A stretch of 7,843 nucleotides of DNA from Syntrophomonadaceae bacterium (GCA_012522705.1 JAAYJY010000244.1:1-7843), one strand, 5' to 3'. Shown: positions 1 to 5,234, counted from the first letter of the stretch. Made by a program: numbers and translations. Notes: generated by a model not told the origin, from the sequence alone.

Positions 1-25
1 CCTTTTTATGGTCTGGGGGCTCCAA

Positions 26-217
26 TTATTCCTTGTCGCCACAATCACAGCGCTTGATTATCTCCTCGATGGCGCCTATCATCTTGCTTTCCATTAGAAA
101 CGGACTGCCTTGTCGGGCTTCCCGAGGCAGCTATAGCCTCTCAATGCTGGCTATTTGTTGGCTGTTGATCACACATACGGCAAAGTCACCCTCAAATCTT
201 TTTACTACTGCGTACAT
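26..217 (-). pseudogene. DUF3006-like small protein gene interrupted by an in-frame TAG
   Basis: Reading the minus strand from ATG at 217, the frame gives MYAVVKRFEGDFAVCVINSQ and continues to a TAG at codon 29 (131-133). It then stays open for 34 more codons to TAA at 26-28. The start is well supported by GGAGGGGG at 226-233 with an 8-base spacer. The N-terminal (D/K)RFEGD-AV pattern and, after the TAG, LPREARQG match the layout of the DUF3006 family (RFEG..AV, then LP..A..GD), so both halves belong to one reading frame. In that alignment the TAG stands where the family usually has Leu, so one base change from TTG would explain it. A strong stem-loop starts directly after the TAG. Either it is a recent nonsense mutation, a sequence error, or a read-through site. 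Family function is unknown to me. It lies downstream of the minus-strand riboswitch and terminator, so it is probably under its control. Confidence 0.55.
105..130 (-). other. Stem-loop immediately 3' of the in-frame TAG
   Basis: On the minus strand, CTGCC (130-126) pairs with GGCAG (109-105). TCGGG (125-121) pairs with CCCGA (117-113) around an AAG loop, with a 3-base bulge (CAA) on one side. The stem begins at the base after the TAG codon at 131-133, so it could act on termination or simply be coding sequence. Confidence 0.5.
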
Positions 218-305
218 TAAATTCACCCCCTCCGGTTAGATTTGTTATGGGCCCTTCTCTCCCTGCTTGCTGCGGCCAGCCCCATCAACCATTATTGAAA
301 CGCAC

Positions 306-333
306 AAAAAAAGCTCAGCCGGAAATGCTGAGC
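306..333 (-). terminator. Intrinsic terminator of the minus-strand riboswitch
   Basis: Minus-strand GCTCAGC (333-327), a 7-base loop and GCTGAGC (319-313) form a perfect 7-bp stem followed by seven T residues (312-306). It lies between the minus-strand structured RNA and the ATG at 217, the position expected for the expression platform of a transcription-terminating riboswitch. Confidence 0.8.
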
Positions 334-339
334 CTGAAC

Positions 340-490
340 ATCTAACCGCAACATAAGAAATCCCATGATTCTTACGCCACGTGCACCGCTAAGCATCTCC
401 TTTTCACAATGGAAGGCCCGATCGTTTCCGAATGAACCCTGACGGCCTGAAGTCCCTAGACTGCTCCTTAGGACCTAAGGCTCGGAGAAG
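340..490 (-). promoter_or_regulatory. Moco-type riboswitch aptamer, minus-strand copy
   Basis: Reading down the minus strand: CTCCGAG (487-481); a hairpin CCTAAGG (472-466) with CTAGGG (459-454), whose CCTAAG is the first strand of the 11-nt GAAA-tetraloop receptor; AGGCC (448-444) pairing with GGCCT (418-414); and between these a TCG-GAAA-CGA hairpin (430-421 region). Then comes CCATTGTGAAAAGGAG (412-397), whose GGAG can pair with the first CTCC. A terminator follows at 306-333. The Moco RNA motif is known to combine a GNRA tetraloop with a tetraloop receptor and to precede molybdate transport and cofactor genes, and modABC is close by. Naming it Moco is inference from structure and context; I could not run a covariance model. 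Ligand could be the molybdenum or the tungsten cofactor. The likely target is the gene at 26-217 and whatever lies left of the window. Confidence 0.65.
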
Positions 491-531
491 CGACATTTTT
501 ATATTGTCGGTTGACCCAAACTTTTTTCTAA

Positions 532-561
532 TATTCAACGTCAAAAATATAATTCCTGCAA
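532..561 (-). promoter_or_regulatory. Weak candidate promoter for the minus-strand riboswitch
   Basis: On the minus strand TTGCAG (561-556) is followed after 17 to 18 bases by TTGAAT or TGAATA (538-532) in an AT-rich stretch about 45 bases upstream of CTCCGAG. The -10 match is poor; the assignment rests mostly on position. Confidence 0.25.
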
Positions 562-628
562 GGTACCTATATTTTTTGGTGTTGGCAGTAACCGGCAGAT
601 ATTTCGCCTCACTTATTTATATGTATTG

Positions 629-658
629 TTGCAACTACTGTGATTGGAATGTTAGAAT
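629..658 (+). promoter_or_regulatory. Candidate promoter for the plus-strand riboswitch
   Basis: TTGCAA (629-634), an 18-base spacer, then TAGAAT (653-658). This sits about 40 bases before the CTCCGAG that opens the plus-strand aptamer and within the AT-rich stretch separating the two divergent RNA elements, where two outward promoters are expected. Confidence 0.4.
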
Positions 659-689
659 CAGTTTACTAGATTCTGTTATCATCTTCATC

Positions 690-826
690 TTTGATCTCCG
701 AGTCTCACTACCTAAAGCGCGGGCTATGGTTATGAGGCCAAAGGGTGCAGCGGGAAACGGTTGCGCCTCCCATTGTGGAAAGGAGTAAGCTGAAGGCTCT
801 CGTTTCGATGGCGATGGCCTTTGTAT
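690..826 (+). promoter_or_regulatory. Moco-type riboswitch aptamer, plus-strand copy
   Basis: In order: CTCCGAG (696-702); hairpin CCTAAAG (711-717) with CTATGG (724-729), which holds both strands of the GAAA-tetraloop receptor (CCTAA.G and TATGG, with one extra A); AGGC (735-738) pairing with GCCT (765-768); inside it GCAGC and GTTGC arms capped by GAAA (754-757); then CCCATTGTGGAAAGGAG (769-785), whose GGAG can pair with CTCC at 696-699. AAGGC (793-797) and GCCTT (817-821) can form a further arm. The distance from CTCCGAG to GGAAACG (57 bases) and from there to GGAG (29) nearly equals that of the minus copy (58 and 29). A terminator follows at 827-854. Homology of the two copies is seen directly; the Moco name is inferred from tetraloop plus receptor and the mod context. 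Unusually, no plus-strand gene follows. Confidence 0.65.
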
Positions 827-854
827 GCCAAACCTTTCCCCGGTTTGGCTTTTT
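827..854 (+). terminator. Intrinsic terminator of the plus-strand riboswitch
   Basis: GCCAAACC (827-834) and GGTTTGGC (842-849) form a perfect 8-bp stem with a 7-base loop, followed by TTTTT (850-854). It lies just after the plus-strand aptamer, as an expression platform would. CCTTTG at 818-823 could alternatively pair with CAAAGG at 739-744. Confidence 0.8.
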
Positions 855-875
855 GGTTTCTGCAACCCGGCCCTG

Positions 876-979
876 GGCAGACAAGGGGAGAAAAAACGGA
901 GTGTACAGTGCTTCTAGTATCCAATCCCTTTTTTTCTCAGCCCTTTGCGTTCCTCCGCAAAGGGTCTTTTTTGTCTGCC
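876..979. repeat. Nested inverted repeats, possible three-way-junction RNA
   Basis: Three perfect 9-bp inverted repeats are nested: outer GGCAGACAA (876-884) with TTGTCTGCC (971-979); inner GAGAAAAAA (888-896) with TTTTTTCTC (930-938); and the terminator hairpin 941-964. Folded together they make a closed stem with two arms. The A/T-run pair may be chance. No protein gene is visible here; a 27-codon GTG frame at 901-987 runs through the hairpin and I do not call it. Confidence 0.45.
941..972 (+). terminator. Second plus-strand intrinsic terminator, beyond modC
   Basis: CCCTTTGCG (941-949), loop TTCCTC, CGCAAAGGG (956-964), then TCTTTTTT. The T-run is on the plus strand, so it stops plus-strand transcription before it enters modC antisense. 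On the minus strand the hairpin is followed by CTGAGA and then an A-run, so it is a poor terminator for the mod operon. Confidence 0.75.
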
Positions 980-986
980 GCTGGAC

Positions 987-1721
987 TTAATTTCCATAGC
1001 CGGCTTGAGCAGGGATGAGTTCAGGCTTATCTCCCCCCTGACTTCCACTTGATGAGCACTCATTCTTTTGGTGCACGCTATCCACAATCTGACCCATTTC
1101 CAGTTTCATGATCACATCGCCCAAATAAGCGGCATCTTCCTGGTCATGGGTGACCATCACGAATGGAATTGGCCATTCTTCATGAATGCGTTTCACTTCA
1201 CTCCTCAGGCTCACTTTATTATCGTAGTCCAGGGCACTGAATGGTTCATCCAGCAGCAGCAACTGGGGATTGACGACCAGGGCCCGAGCCAGAGCCACGC
1301 GTTGCTTTTCACCCCCCGACAACTGACCCGGATAGCGATCGACCAGATGCTGGATGCCAAATGATTTCAGCAACTGTTTGGGATCCTGATGATAGATAGA
1401 GTGACCCGAGCTATTGCCGCGGATTCCATAGCGAACATTTTGCAGGACCGTCTTATGCGGAAAAAGAGCGTAATCCTGAAACAGATAACCGATGTGGCGA
1501 TGGCGGGTGGGGATATTGAGGCGGCCGGAAGAAGAGAACAACACCCGTTCATTGAGGGTGATCCTCCCCTGGTCGGGGTTCAGTAATCCGGCCAGAACAT
1601 TAAGGGTGGTGGTCTTGCCGCAGCCTGACGGCCCCCACAGTACAATTATCTGGTTGTCGATATTCAATTCCAGGTTCAGGTCGAAATGCCACAGTGATTT
1701 CTGGATTTGAGCCTTAAGCAT
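987..1721 (-). CDS. modC: Molybdate ABC transporter ATP-binding protein ModC (short form)
   Basis: This cytoplasmic ATPase powers molybdate (or tungstate) import through ModB. From ATG at 1721 (244 residues) it shows Walker A GPSGCGKT (30-37), Q-loop Gln82, signature LSGGE (134-138), Walker B LLLLDE (154-159) and switch His192. An upstream GTG at 1736 keeps the frame open, but the ATG gives the usual ModC beginning (MLKAQIQKSL, compare MLxVxIxK) and has AGGTGG upstream. The family member from E. coli is about 350 residues and carries a C-terminal molybdate-binding Mop/TOBE domain. Here the protein ends about 50 residues after the H-loop in a Ser/Gly-rich tail, so that domain is absent. It is the third gene of modABC, 20 bases after modB. 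No minus-strand terminator is obvious directly downstream. Confidence 0.9.
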   Translation of the reverse strand: MLKAQIQKSLWHFDLNLELNIDNQIIVLWGPSGCGKTTTLNVLAGLLNPDQGRITLNERVLFSSSGRLNIPTRHRHIGYLFQDYALFPHKTVLQNVRYGIRGNSSGHSIYHQDPKQLLKSFGIQHLVDRYPGQLSGGEKQRVALARALVVNPQLLLLDEPFSALDYDNKVSLRSEVKRIHEEWPIPFVMVTHDQEDAAYLGDVIMKLEMGQIVDSVHQKNECSSSGSQGGDKPELIPAQAGYGN

Positions 1722-1741
1722 ATTTATGGATTCCACCTGTC

Positions 1742-2407
1742 TTAATTATTTTTACGCCAGCGATTAGCGCACCAGATAACTGCAAAACTGAACAGAGTGA
1801 TGATAAGCACCAGGGTTCGGGCGGTAACGTCATAGCCCCGGTCAACTGCGTAATAAATAGCTACCGGGATGGTTTGGGTTTGGCCGGGGATATTGCCCGC
1901 TACCATCAGGGTTGCTCCGAATTCCCCCAGAGCTCGGGCAAAAGCCAGCACCAATCCGGCGGTGACCCCAGGTAAAGCCAAGGGAAGAGTGACGGTGAAG
2001 AAAACCCGCAGTTCGGCGGCTCCCAGGGTGCGGGCAGCCTTTTCATAATTGACATCGACGCTGTTGAAAGCGGCTTTGGCAGTCTGATAGAACAAGGGAA
2101 ATGCTACCACCGCGGCAGCCATGATTATCGCATACCAGGTAAATATCAAATTGATGCCGAGGGTATCCAGATATCTGCCGATCAGCCCGTTTTTACCGAT
2201 AAGCACCAGCAGTCCGTAACCGATCACCGAGGGTGGCAGAACCAGGGGCAAAGTGATGAGGGCCTCCAGCACATCTTTGCCATAGAATTCATTCCGCGCC
2301 ATGAAGCGGGATAAAGGAAGGCCCAGAGCAGCCACCATGATCACTACCAGGATGGCTACTCTTAGGGACAGGATCACCGGGAACCAGTCTTCTATGTGCA
2401 AGTTCAT
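1742..2407 (-). CDS. modB: Molybdate ABC transporter permease ModB
   Basis: This is the membrane channel of the molybdate importer, working as a dimer with ModC on the inside and ModA outside. The 221-residue protein shows five hydrophobic segments, at about residues 9-30, 48-72, 88-109, 141-165 and 193-216. The ABC-permease EAA loop is visible as AARTLGAAELRVFF (about 123-136), and ALGEFGATLMVAGNIPGQTQ (about 162-181) is typical of ModB/CysT-type permeases. Length is normal. The ATG at 2407 is 12 bases after the modA stop; the bases before it (GCGCGGCACC) give a poor ribosome binding site, so translation is probably coupled to modA. Tungstate or sulfate permeases are related alternatives, but the ModA and ModC neighbours favour molybdate. 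Confidence 0.92.
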   Translation of the reverse strand: MNLHIEDWFPVILSLRVAILVVIMVAALGLPLSRFMARNEFYGKDVLEALITLPLVLPPSVIGYGLLVLIGKNGLIGRYLDTLGINLIFTWYAIIMAAAVVAFPLFYQTAKAAFNSVDVNYEKAARTLGAAELRVFFTVTLPLALPGVTAGLVLAFARALGEFGATLMVAGNIPGQTQTIPVAIYYAVDRGYDVTARTLVLIITLFSFAVIWCANRWRKNN

Positions 2408-2419
2408 GGTGCCGCGCGC

Positions 2420-3220
2420 CTATTGAGCAGGCTTGGTAAACCCATATTTCTCAAACAGCTGGGTGGCTTCGGGGCCGGTCAGGAGATCTTCAAACTGTTG
2501 GGTTTCCTGCTGATGCTTGCTGCTGGCGACGATGGCCATGGGGTATATGATCGGTTTGCTAGAGTCGGCCGAGGCCGCTGCCACAATTTTCACCTTGTCA
2601 CTGGTAGCCGCGTCGGTACGGTATACCAGCCCGGCCTCCACTTCGCCGGTCTCTACATAGTTGAGGACTGATCTCACGTCCTTGGCCTGGATAAACTTGG
2701 ACTGCAGTTGATCCCACATACCCATAGTGGTCAGGGTATCCTTGGCATACTGACCGGCTGGAACCGATTCCGGAGTACCGATCGCGATCTTCTTAACTGC
2801 ATCTTCTTTCAAACCGTCAAATGAAGCCAAGCTGCTGTCCTTTCCGGCCACCAGCACCAGTTCATTGCCGACCACGTTCTTACGGGTGGCAGCCACGATC
2901 AGCCCTTTTTCTTCCAGAGCATCCATCTGAGACTTACCCGCCGAGATAAACAGATCCACCGGTGCGCCCTTCTCGATCTGCTGCTGCAGGGTGCCAGAGG
3001 CGGCGAAGCTGTAGTCAATGGTCACGTTGGGCTGCTTGGTGCTGTAAACGGTCTGGATTTCCCCGGCGACATCGGTCAAACTGGCTGCTGCTGCTACGGT
3101 AAGGGTCACCGTCTGGGCTTGGTCAGTAGGAGCGGGCACAGGTGCAGGTTCGCTGCCGCATCCTACGCAGGCTAATGCTAAAATCATCAATCCAATCAGA
3201 AGCCATGGTTTTTTCTTCAA
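2420..3220 (-). CDS. modA: Molybdate-binding lipoprotein ModA
   Basis: This extracytoplasmic binding protein captures molybdate or tungstate for ModBC. The likely start is TTG at 3220 (266 residues), with GGGGG at 3229-3233 and an 8-base spacer. An upstream TTG at 3250 lacks a binding site. The N-terminus is a lipoprotein signal (KKK, a hydrophobic stretch, then cysteines at 18 and 21; which is lipidated is unclear), followed by a Pro-rich linker. ModA-family motifs follow: VAAAASLTDV, FAASGTLQQQIEKGAPVDLF, NELVLVAGKDS, IGTPESVPAGQYA and VETGEVEAGLVYRTDA. The residue pattern does not let me separate molybdate from tungstate specificity. It is first in modABC and divergent from the regulator gene at 3478. 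Confidence 0.93.
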   Translation of the reverse strand: MKKKPWLLIGLMILALACVGCGSEPAPVPAPTDQAQTVTLTVAAAASLTDVAGEIQTVYSTKQPNVTIDYSFAASGTLQQQIEKGAPVDLFISAGKSQMDALEEKGLIVAATRKNVVGNELVLVAGKDSSLASFDGLKEDAVKKIAIGTPESVPAGQYAKDTLTTMGMWDQLQSKFIQAKDVRSVLNYVETGEVEAGLVYRTDAATSDKVKIVAAASADSSKPIIYPMAIVASSKHQQETQQFEDLLTGPEATQLFEKYGFTKPAQ

Positions 3221-3477
3221 GGTAAGTTCCCCCTTATTATGTAATACCAATAGTCAAATACCTGTTTTTCTACAACCTCCCTTATGCTGGATTTGACCCA
3301 GGCCAAACATACGATGTTAAGCCGGGATACAGCTCAAACAGATATAAAATGATAGAAAGCACAAACAGACAAACGCCATGGGGCAACATAACACAACGTA
3401 AAACAACTCCAAATAATTATGCCATTATTCTAGGCTATGATAAAATTATGGTCAAGAAGATTTTGGAGGCGAACAGT
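3221..3477. promoter_or_regulatory. Divergent modA / regulator control region
   Basis: The 257 bases separate modA (minus) and the regulator (plus). For modA, minus-strand TTGTCT (3372-3367) and TTTATA (3348-3343) with 18 bases between are a possible promoter. For the regulator, TATGAT (3436-3441) or TAAAAT (3441-3446) are possible -10 boxes without a good -35. Inverted repeats AATAAT-6-ATTATT (3412-3429) and AACAT-3-ATGTT (3306-3318) and a direct repeat CAAACAGA (3335-3342, 3362-3369) are candidate operators. I find no copy of the riboswitch core here. Confidence 0.4.
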
Positions 3478-3480
3478 TTG
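3465..3480 (+). promoter_or_regulatory. Ribosome binding site deciding a TTG start
   Basis: GGAGG at 3465-3469 is followed after 8 bases by TTG at 3478-3480. The in-frame ATG codons at 3349 and 3448 have no such site, so TTG is the favoured start of the regulator gene. Confidence 0.7.
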
Positions 3481-4440
3481 GAAAAGGCCAGGTCTCTGAC
3501 CCCCGATGAGGTGGCTGCCATCCTCAACATCACCAAGCAGACAGTTTATGACATGATCAAGCGCAAGGAACTGCCGGCCTACCGCATCGGCCGCAAGCTG
3601 CGCATCGATCCTCGAGATGTGGATCTTTACCGAAGCCAAGGCAAGAACTTCCATTTGACTTCGTCCGGGTCGCGGGCCCCGGAAATTCTATCTGCCATGC
3701 CATCTGCAGCCGGTTTCGCAGTCGGACTGGCCACGGATAATATGGTTGTCTGCGGCCAGGACATTATTTTGGATTTGTTGGCCCGGCACCTGGAAAAGAA
3801 ACTCCAACCGCTGCGAGTCTTTCGCTATCAGGTCGGCAGTTTTGATGGTCTGTCAGCCCTTTATCATGGACAGGCTGACATGGCGGCGATCCACCTTTGG
3901 GATGGGGACAGTGGTCAATACAATGTTCCCTATGTACGCCATCTGCTCCCCGGGGTACCAGTCGTGATCGTTCACCTGGCTCGGCGTATGCAGGGCTTTT
4001 ACGTTCGCAAAGGCAATCCCAAACAGATCAAGGGCTGGAGTGATTTGAAGCGTACCGATCTCACTATTATCAACCGGGAAAAGGGTTCCGGCACCCGGGT
4101 GCTGTTGGATGAACGGCTAAGACTGCTGGAGGCCAATCGCAGCCTGCTTCCCGGTTACCACCGGGAGGAATACTCCCACCTGGCAGTGGCCAGCGCGGTG
4201 GCCAGGGGGGAGGCGGACCTGGCTTTGGGCAATGAGAAAGGGTCCACGCAGGTGCGGGGAATTGAGTTCATTCCCCTGCAACAGGAACGTTATGAACTGG
4301 TAATCGCCAAGGCTGAACGGGAGGAATTGAGATACCAAGTCATTTTGGGGATACTCCAATCCGATTCTTTCAAATCAGTGCTGCTGGGTTTGGGAGATTA
4401 CGATATGAGTGAAACGGGGCAGATCATCGCCGAACTATAA
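3478..4440 (+). CDS. HTH (excisionase-type) regulator with PBP-like sensor domain
   Basis: This is a predicted DNA-binding regulator of 320 residues. Residues about 7-50 form an excisionase/MerR-like helix-turn-helix (LTPDEVAAILNITKQTVYDM, then LPAYRIGRKLRI and a DPRDVDLY end). From about residue 77 to the end there is a substrate-binding-protein-like domain, with GLATDNM, GSFDGLSALYHGQADMAAIH, FYVRKGNPKQIKGWSDL, INREKGSGTR and a C-terminal YDMSETG. The same domain type is fused to MoeA-like proteins in other organisms and in bacteria often accompanies molybdate or tungstate genes. There is no signal peptide, so the domain should sense a ligand in the cytoplasm. Divergent placement next to modA suggests it controls mod uptake in response to the oxyanion, taking the role ModE has elsewhere; this is inference. 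A partial, broken paralogue lies at 4998-5143. Confidence 0.85.
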   Translation: MEKARSLTPDEVAAILNITKQTVYDMIKRKELPAYRIGRKLRIDPRDVDLYRSQGKNFHLTSSGSRAPEILSAMPSAAGFAVGLATDNMVVCGQDIILDLLARHLEKKLQPLRVFRYQVGSFDGLSALYHGQADMAAIHLWDGDSGQYNVPYVRHLLPGVPVVIVHLARRMQGFYVRKGNPKQIKGWSDLKRTDLTIINREKGSGTRVLLDERLRLLEANRSLLPGYHREEYSHLAVASAVARGEADLALGNEKGSTQVRGIEFIPLQQERYELVIAKAEREELRYQVILGILQSDSFKSVLLGLGDYDMSETGQIIAEL

Positions 4441-4452
4441 AGAATGCCAATC

Positions 4453-4484
4453 AAAGGGGCTATGTTTCGAAACATAGCCCCTTT
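4453..4484. terminator. 32-bp perfect palindrome, bidirectional terminator
   Basis: The 16-base arms centred between 4468 and 4469 are perfectly self-complementary (AAAGGGGCTATGTTTC and its complement). Plus-strand reading gives TTTT after the stem, minus-strand TTT. It lies 12 bases after the regulator stop and 46 bases beyond the stop of the convergent Ig-like gene, so it can end both transcripts. Confidence 0.85.
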
Positions 4485-4530
4485 TCGGTGATCTGGTGAT
4501 GTGGCTCTCCCTGTCCCCACCAACGATTCG

Positions 4531-4899
4531 TTATTCTTCCGGTCTTACCCCGGCTTTGGTCCTGAATCGAATAGTGACGGTTTCGCCCAAGGTATTGCCA
4601 TTGTTGCCGGTCAAACCGGGCTGTATGACCAGCCGGTAATCGGTCGATGGCCTGAGGCTATTAACGGGCCGAACATAGATATTATGGCGATCGTCGAATA
4701 CAGTTGAACGAGTGACATTGATGGCGATACTGTTGCTGTTGCGGAAAAGCCGGATCTGGTTGCGGTTGTTGGCCCATACCGTATCATCTACAACGTTAAG
4801 GGTGAAAGTGAGAACGATCCGGGGATTAAGGGATACCCCGGTTGCCCCGTTTCTCGGGGTGGAGCTTACAAAATTCAACGGATTATCTCCAGCAGGCAA
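4531..4899 (-). CDS. Small protein with one bacterial Ig-like (SbsA/Big_5-type) domain
   Basis: The 122-residue protein is almost entirely one Ig-like fold of the type common in surface proteins: STPRNGATGVSLNPRIVLTF (about 12-31) is the family's first strand pair (P.dga..V....i...F), and LRPSTDYRLVIQPGL, GETVTIRFRT closes the domain. The start is taken at TTG 4899, nine bases after GGAG (4909-4912); the TTG at 4908 touches that site and is too close. Neither start gives a signal peptide or membrane segment, which is odd for a domain normally found outside the cell. It may be a fragment of a larger cell-surface protein, or a stand-alone module. It lies on the opposite strand between the regulator and the decayed regulator copy, with no functional link to either. 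Confidence 0.7.
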   Translation of the reverse strand: MPAGDNPLNFVSSTPRNGATGVSLNPRIVLTFTLNVVDDTVWANNRNQIRLFRNSNSIAINVTRSTVFDDRHNIYVRPVNSLRPSTDYRLVIQPGLTGNNGNTLGETVTIRFRTKAGVRPEE

Positions 4900-4997
4900 A
4901 TGATTCAACTCCTTTCATGTGAAAATACTGGGAATCAGGTACACTACTTCACAATATGCAAGATGATGGTAAGTGGTTACATGCCCAGCCGAAGCTG

Positions 4998-5143
4998 CTA
5001 ATCCCATGCCATAGCTGATATTCGTTTACACATGAGGAGGGAAGAAGGAGTTCCGATGGCAAGCTGTCTAGTGGATACTCCAGTCCGGTTTTTTAAATCA
5101 GAACTGCAGGACTTGGTGATATTACGATGTGAGTGAAACAGGG
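4998..5143 (+). pseudogene. Decayed 3' fragment of a second HTH-PBP-type regulator
   Basis: The stretch 5045-5143 aligns base for base, apart from one deletion and one insertion, with 4321-4419 of the intact regulator. Identical blocks include GGATACTCCA (5073-5082 and 4349-4358), AAATCAG and GAGTGAAAC. Translated with the two frameshifts it reads KEFRWQAV-stop-WILQSGFFKSELQDLG, then YYDVSETG, against EELRYQVILGILQSDSFKSV and GDYDMSETG in the intact gene. A TAG at 5069-5071 also breaks it. A weaker match (LIP, then YSF) may carry the similarity back to about 4998. Upstream, where the rest of the domain and the helix-turn-helix should be, I see nothing; the Ig-like gene is there instead. It is therefore a relic of a tandem duplication or of a related gene, not a working gene. 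Confidence 0.75.
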
Positions 5144-5151
5144 CTTTTGTC

Positions 5152-5234
5152 GTCTCGGAAGCAGGGGGACAGCCTTTTCGCTTCCCTCATTCCTTTGGAG
5201 GCAAACAAGAGGAAGCAGCGGGATGGTCCGAGAC
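5152..5234. repeat. REP-like palindromic intergenic element
   Basis: GTCTCGGA (5152-5159) and TCCGAGAC (5227-5234) are perfect outer inverted repeats. Inside, GGAAGC (5157-5162) and GCTTCC (5180-5185) form a second pair around GGGGGACAG, and GGAAGCAG recurs at 5211-5218. GAAGCAGGGGGACAG-type palindromes resemble dispersed intergenic repeats I know from Clostridia, but this rests on memory of their appearance only. Confidence 0.45.

Noticed and set aside
131..133. Selenocysteine insertion in the DUF3006-like gene
   Set aside because: The codon is TAG, not TGA, so the downstream hairpin cannot be a bacterial SECIS for it.
432..788. 118-codon plus-strand open frame
   Set aside because: It crosses both riboswitch elements and the promoter region, has no ribosome binding site, and its protein resembles nothing I know.
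690..826. Cobalamin or cyclic-di-GMP riboswitch
   Set aside because: The cobalamin core (GGTG-AATCC, GCCACTG) and the GEMM-I core are absent, while tetraloop, receptor and mod context fit Moco RNA better.
635..924. Minus-strand open frames of 64 and 76 codons
   Set aside because: They are antisense to the plus-strand riboswitch and terminator, with no ribosome binding site or recognisable domain.
1068..1364. Plus-strand open frame of 98 codons inside modC
   Set aside because: It is antisense to the clearly conserved modC sequence and has no family resemblance.
3349..3477. Longer regulator starting at ATG 3349 or 3448
   Set aside because: Neither ATG has a ribosome binding site and the added residues are not domain-like; the region looks like promoter sequence.
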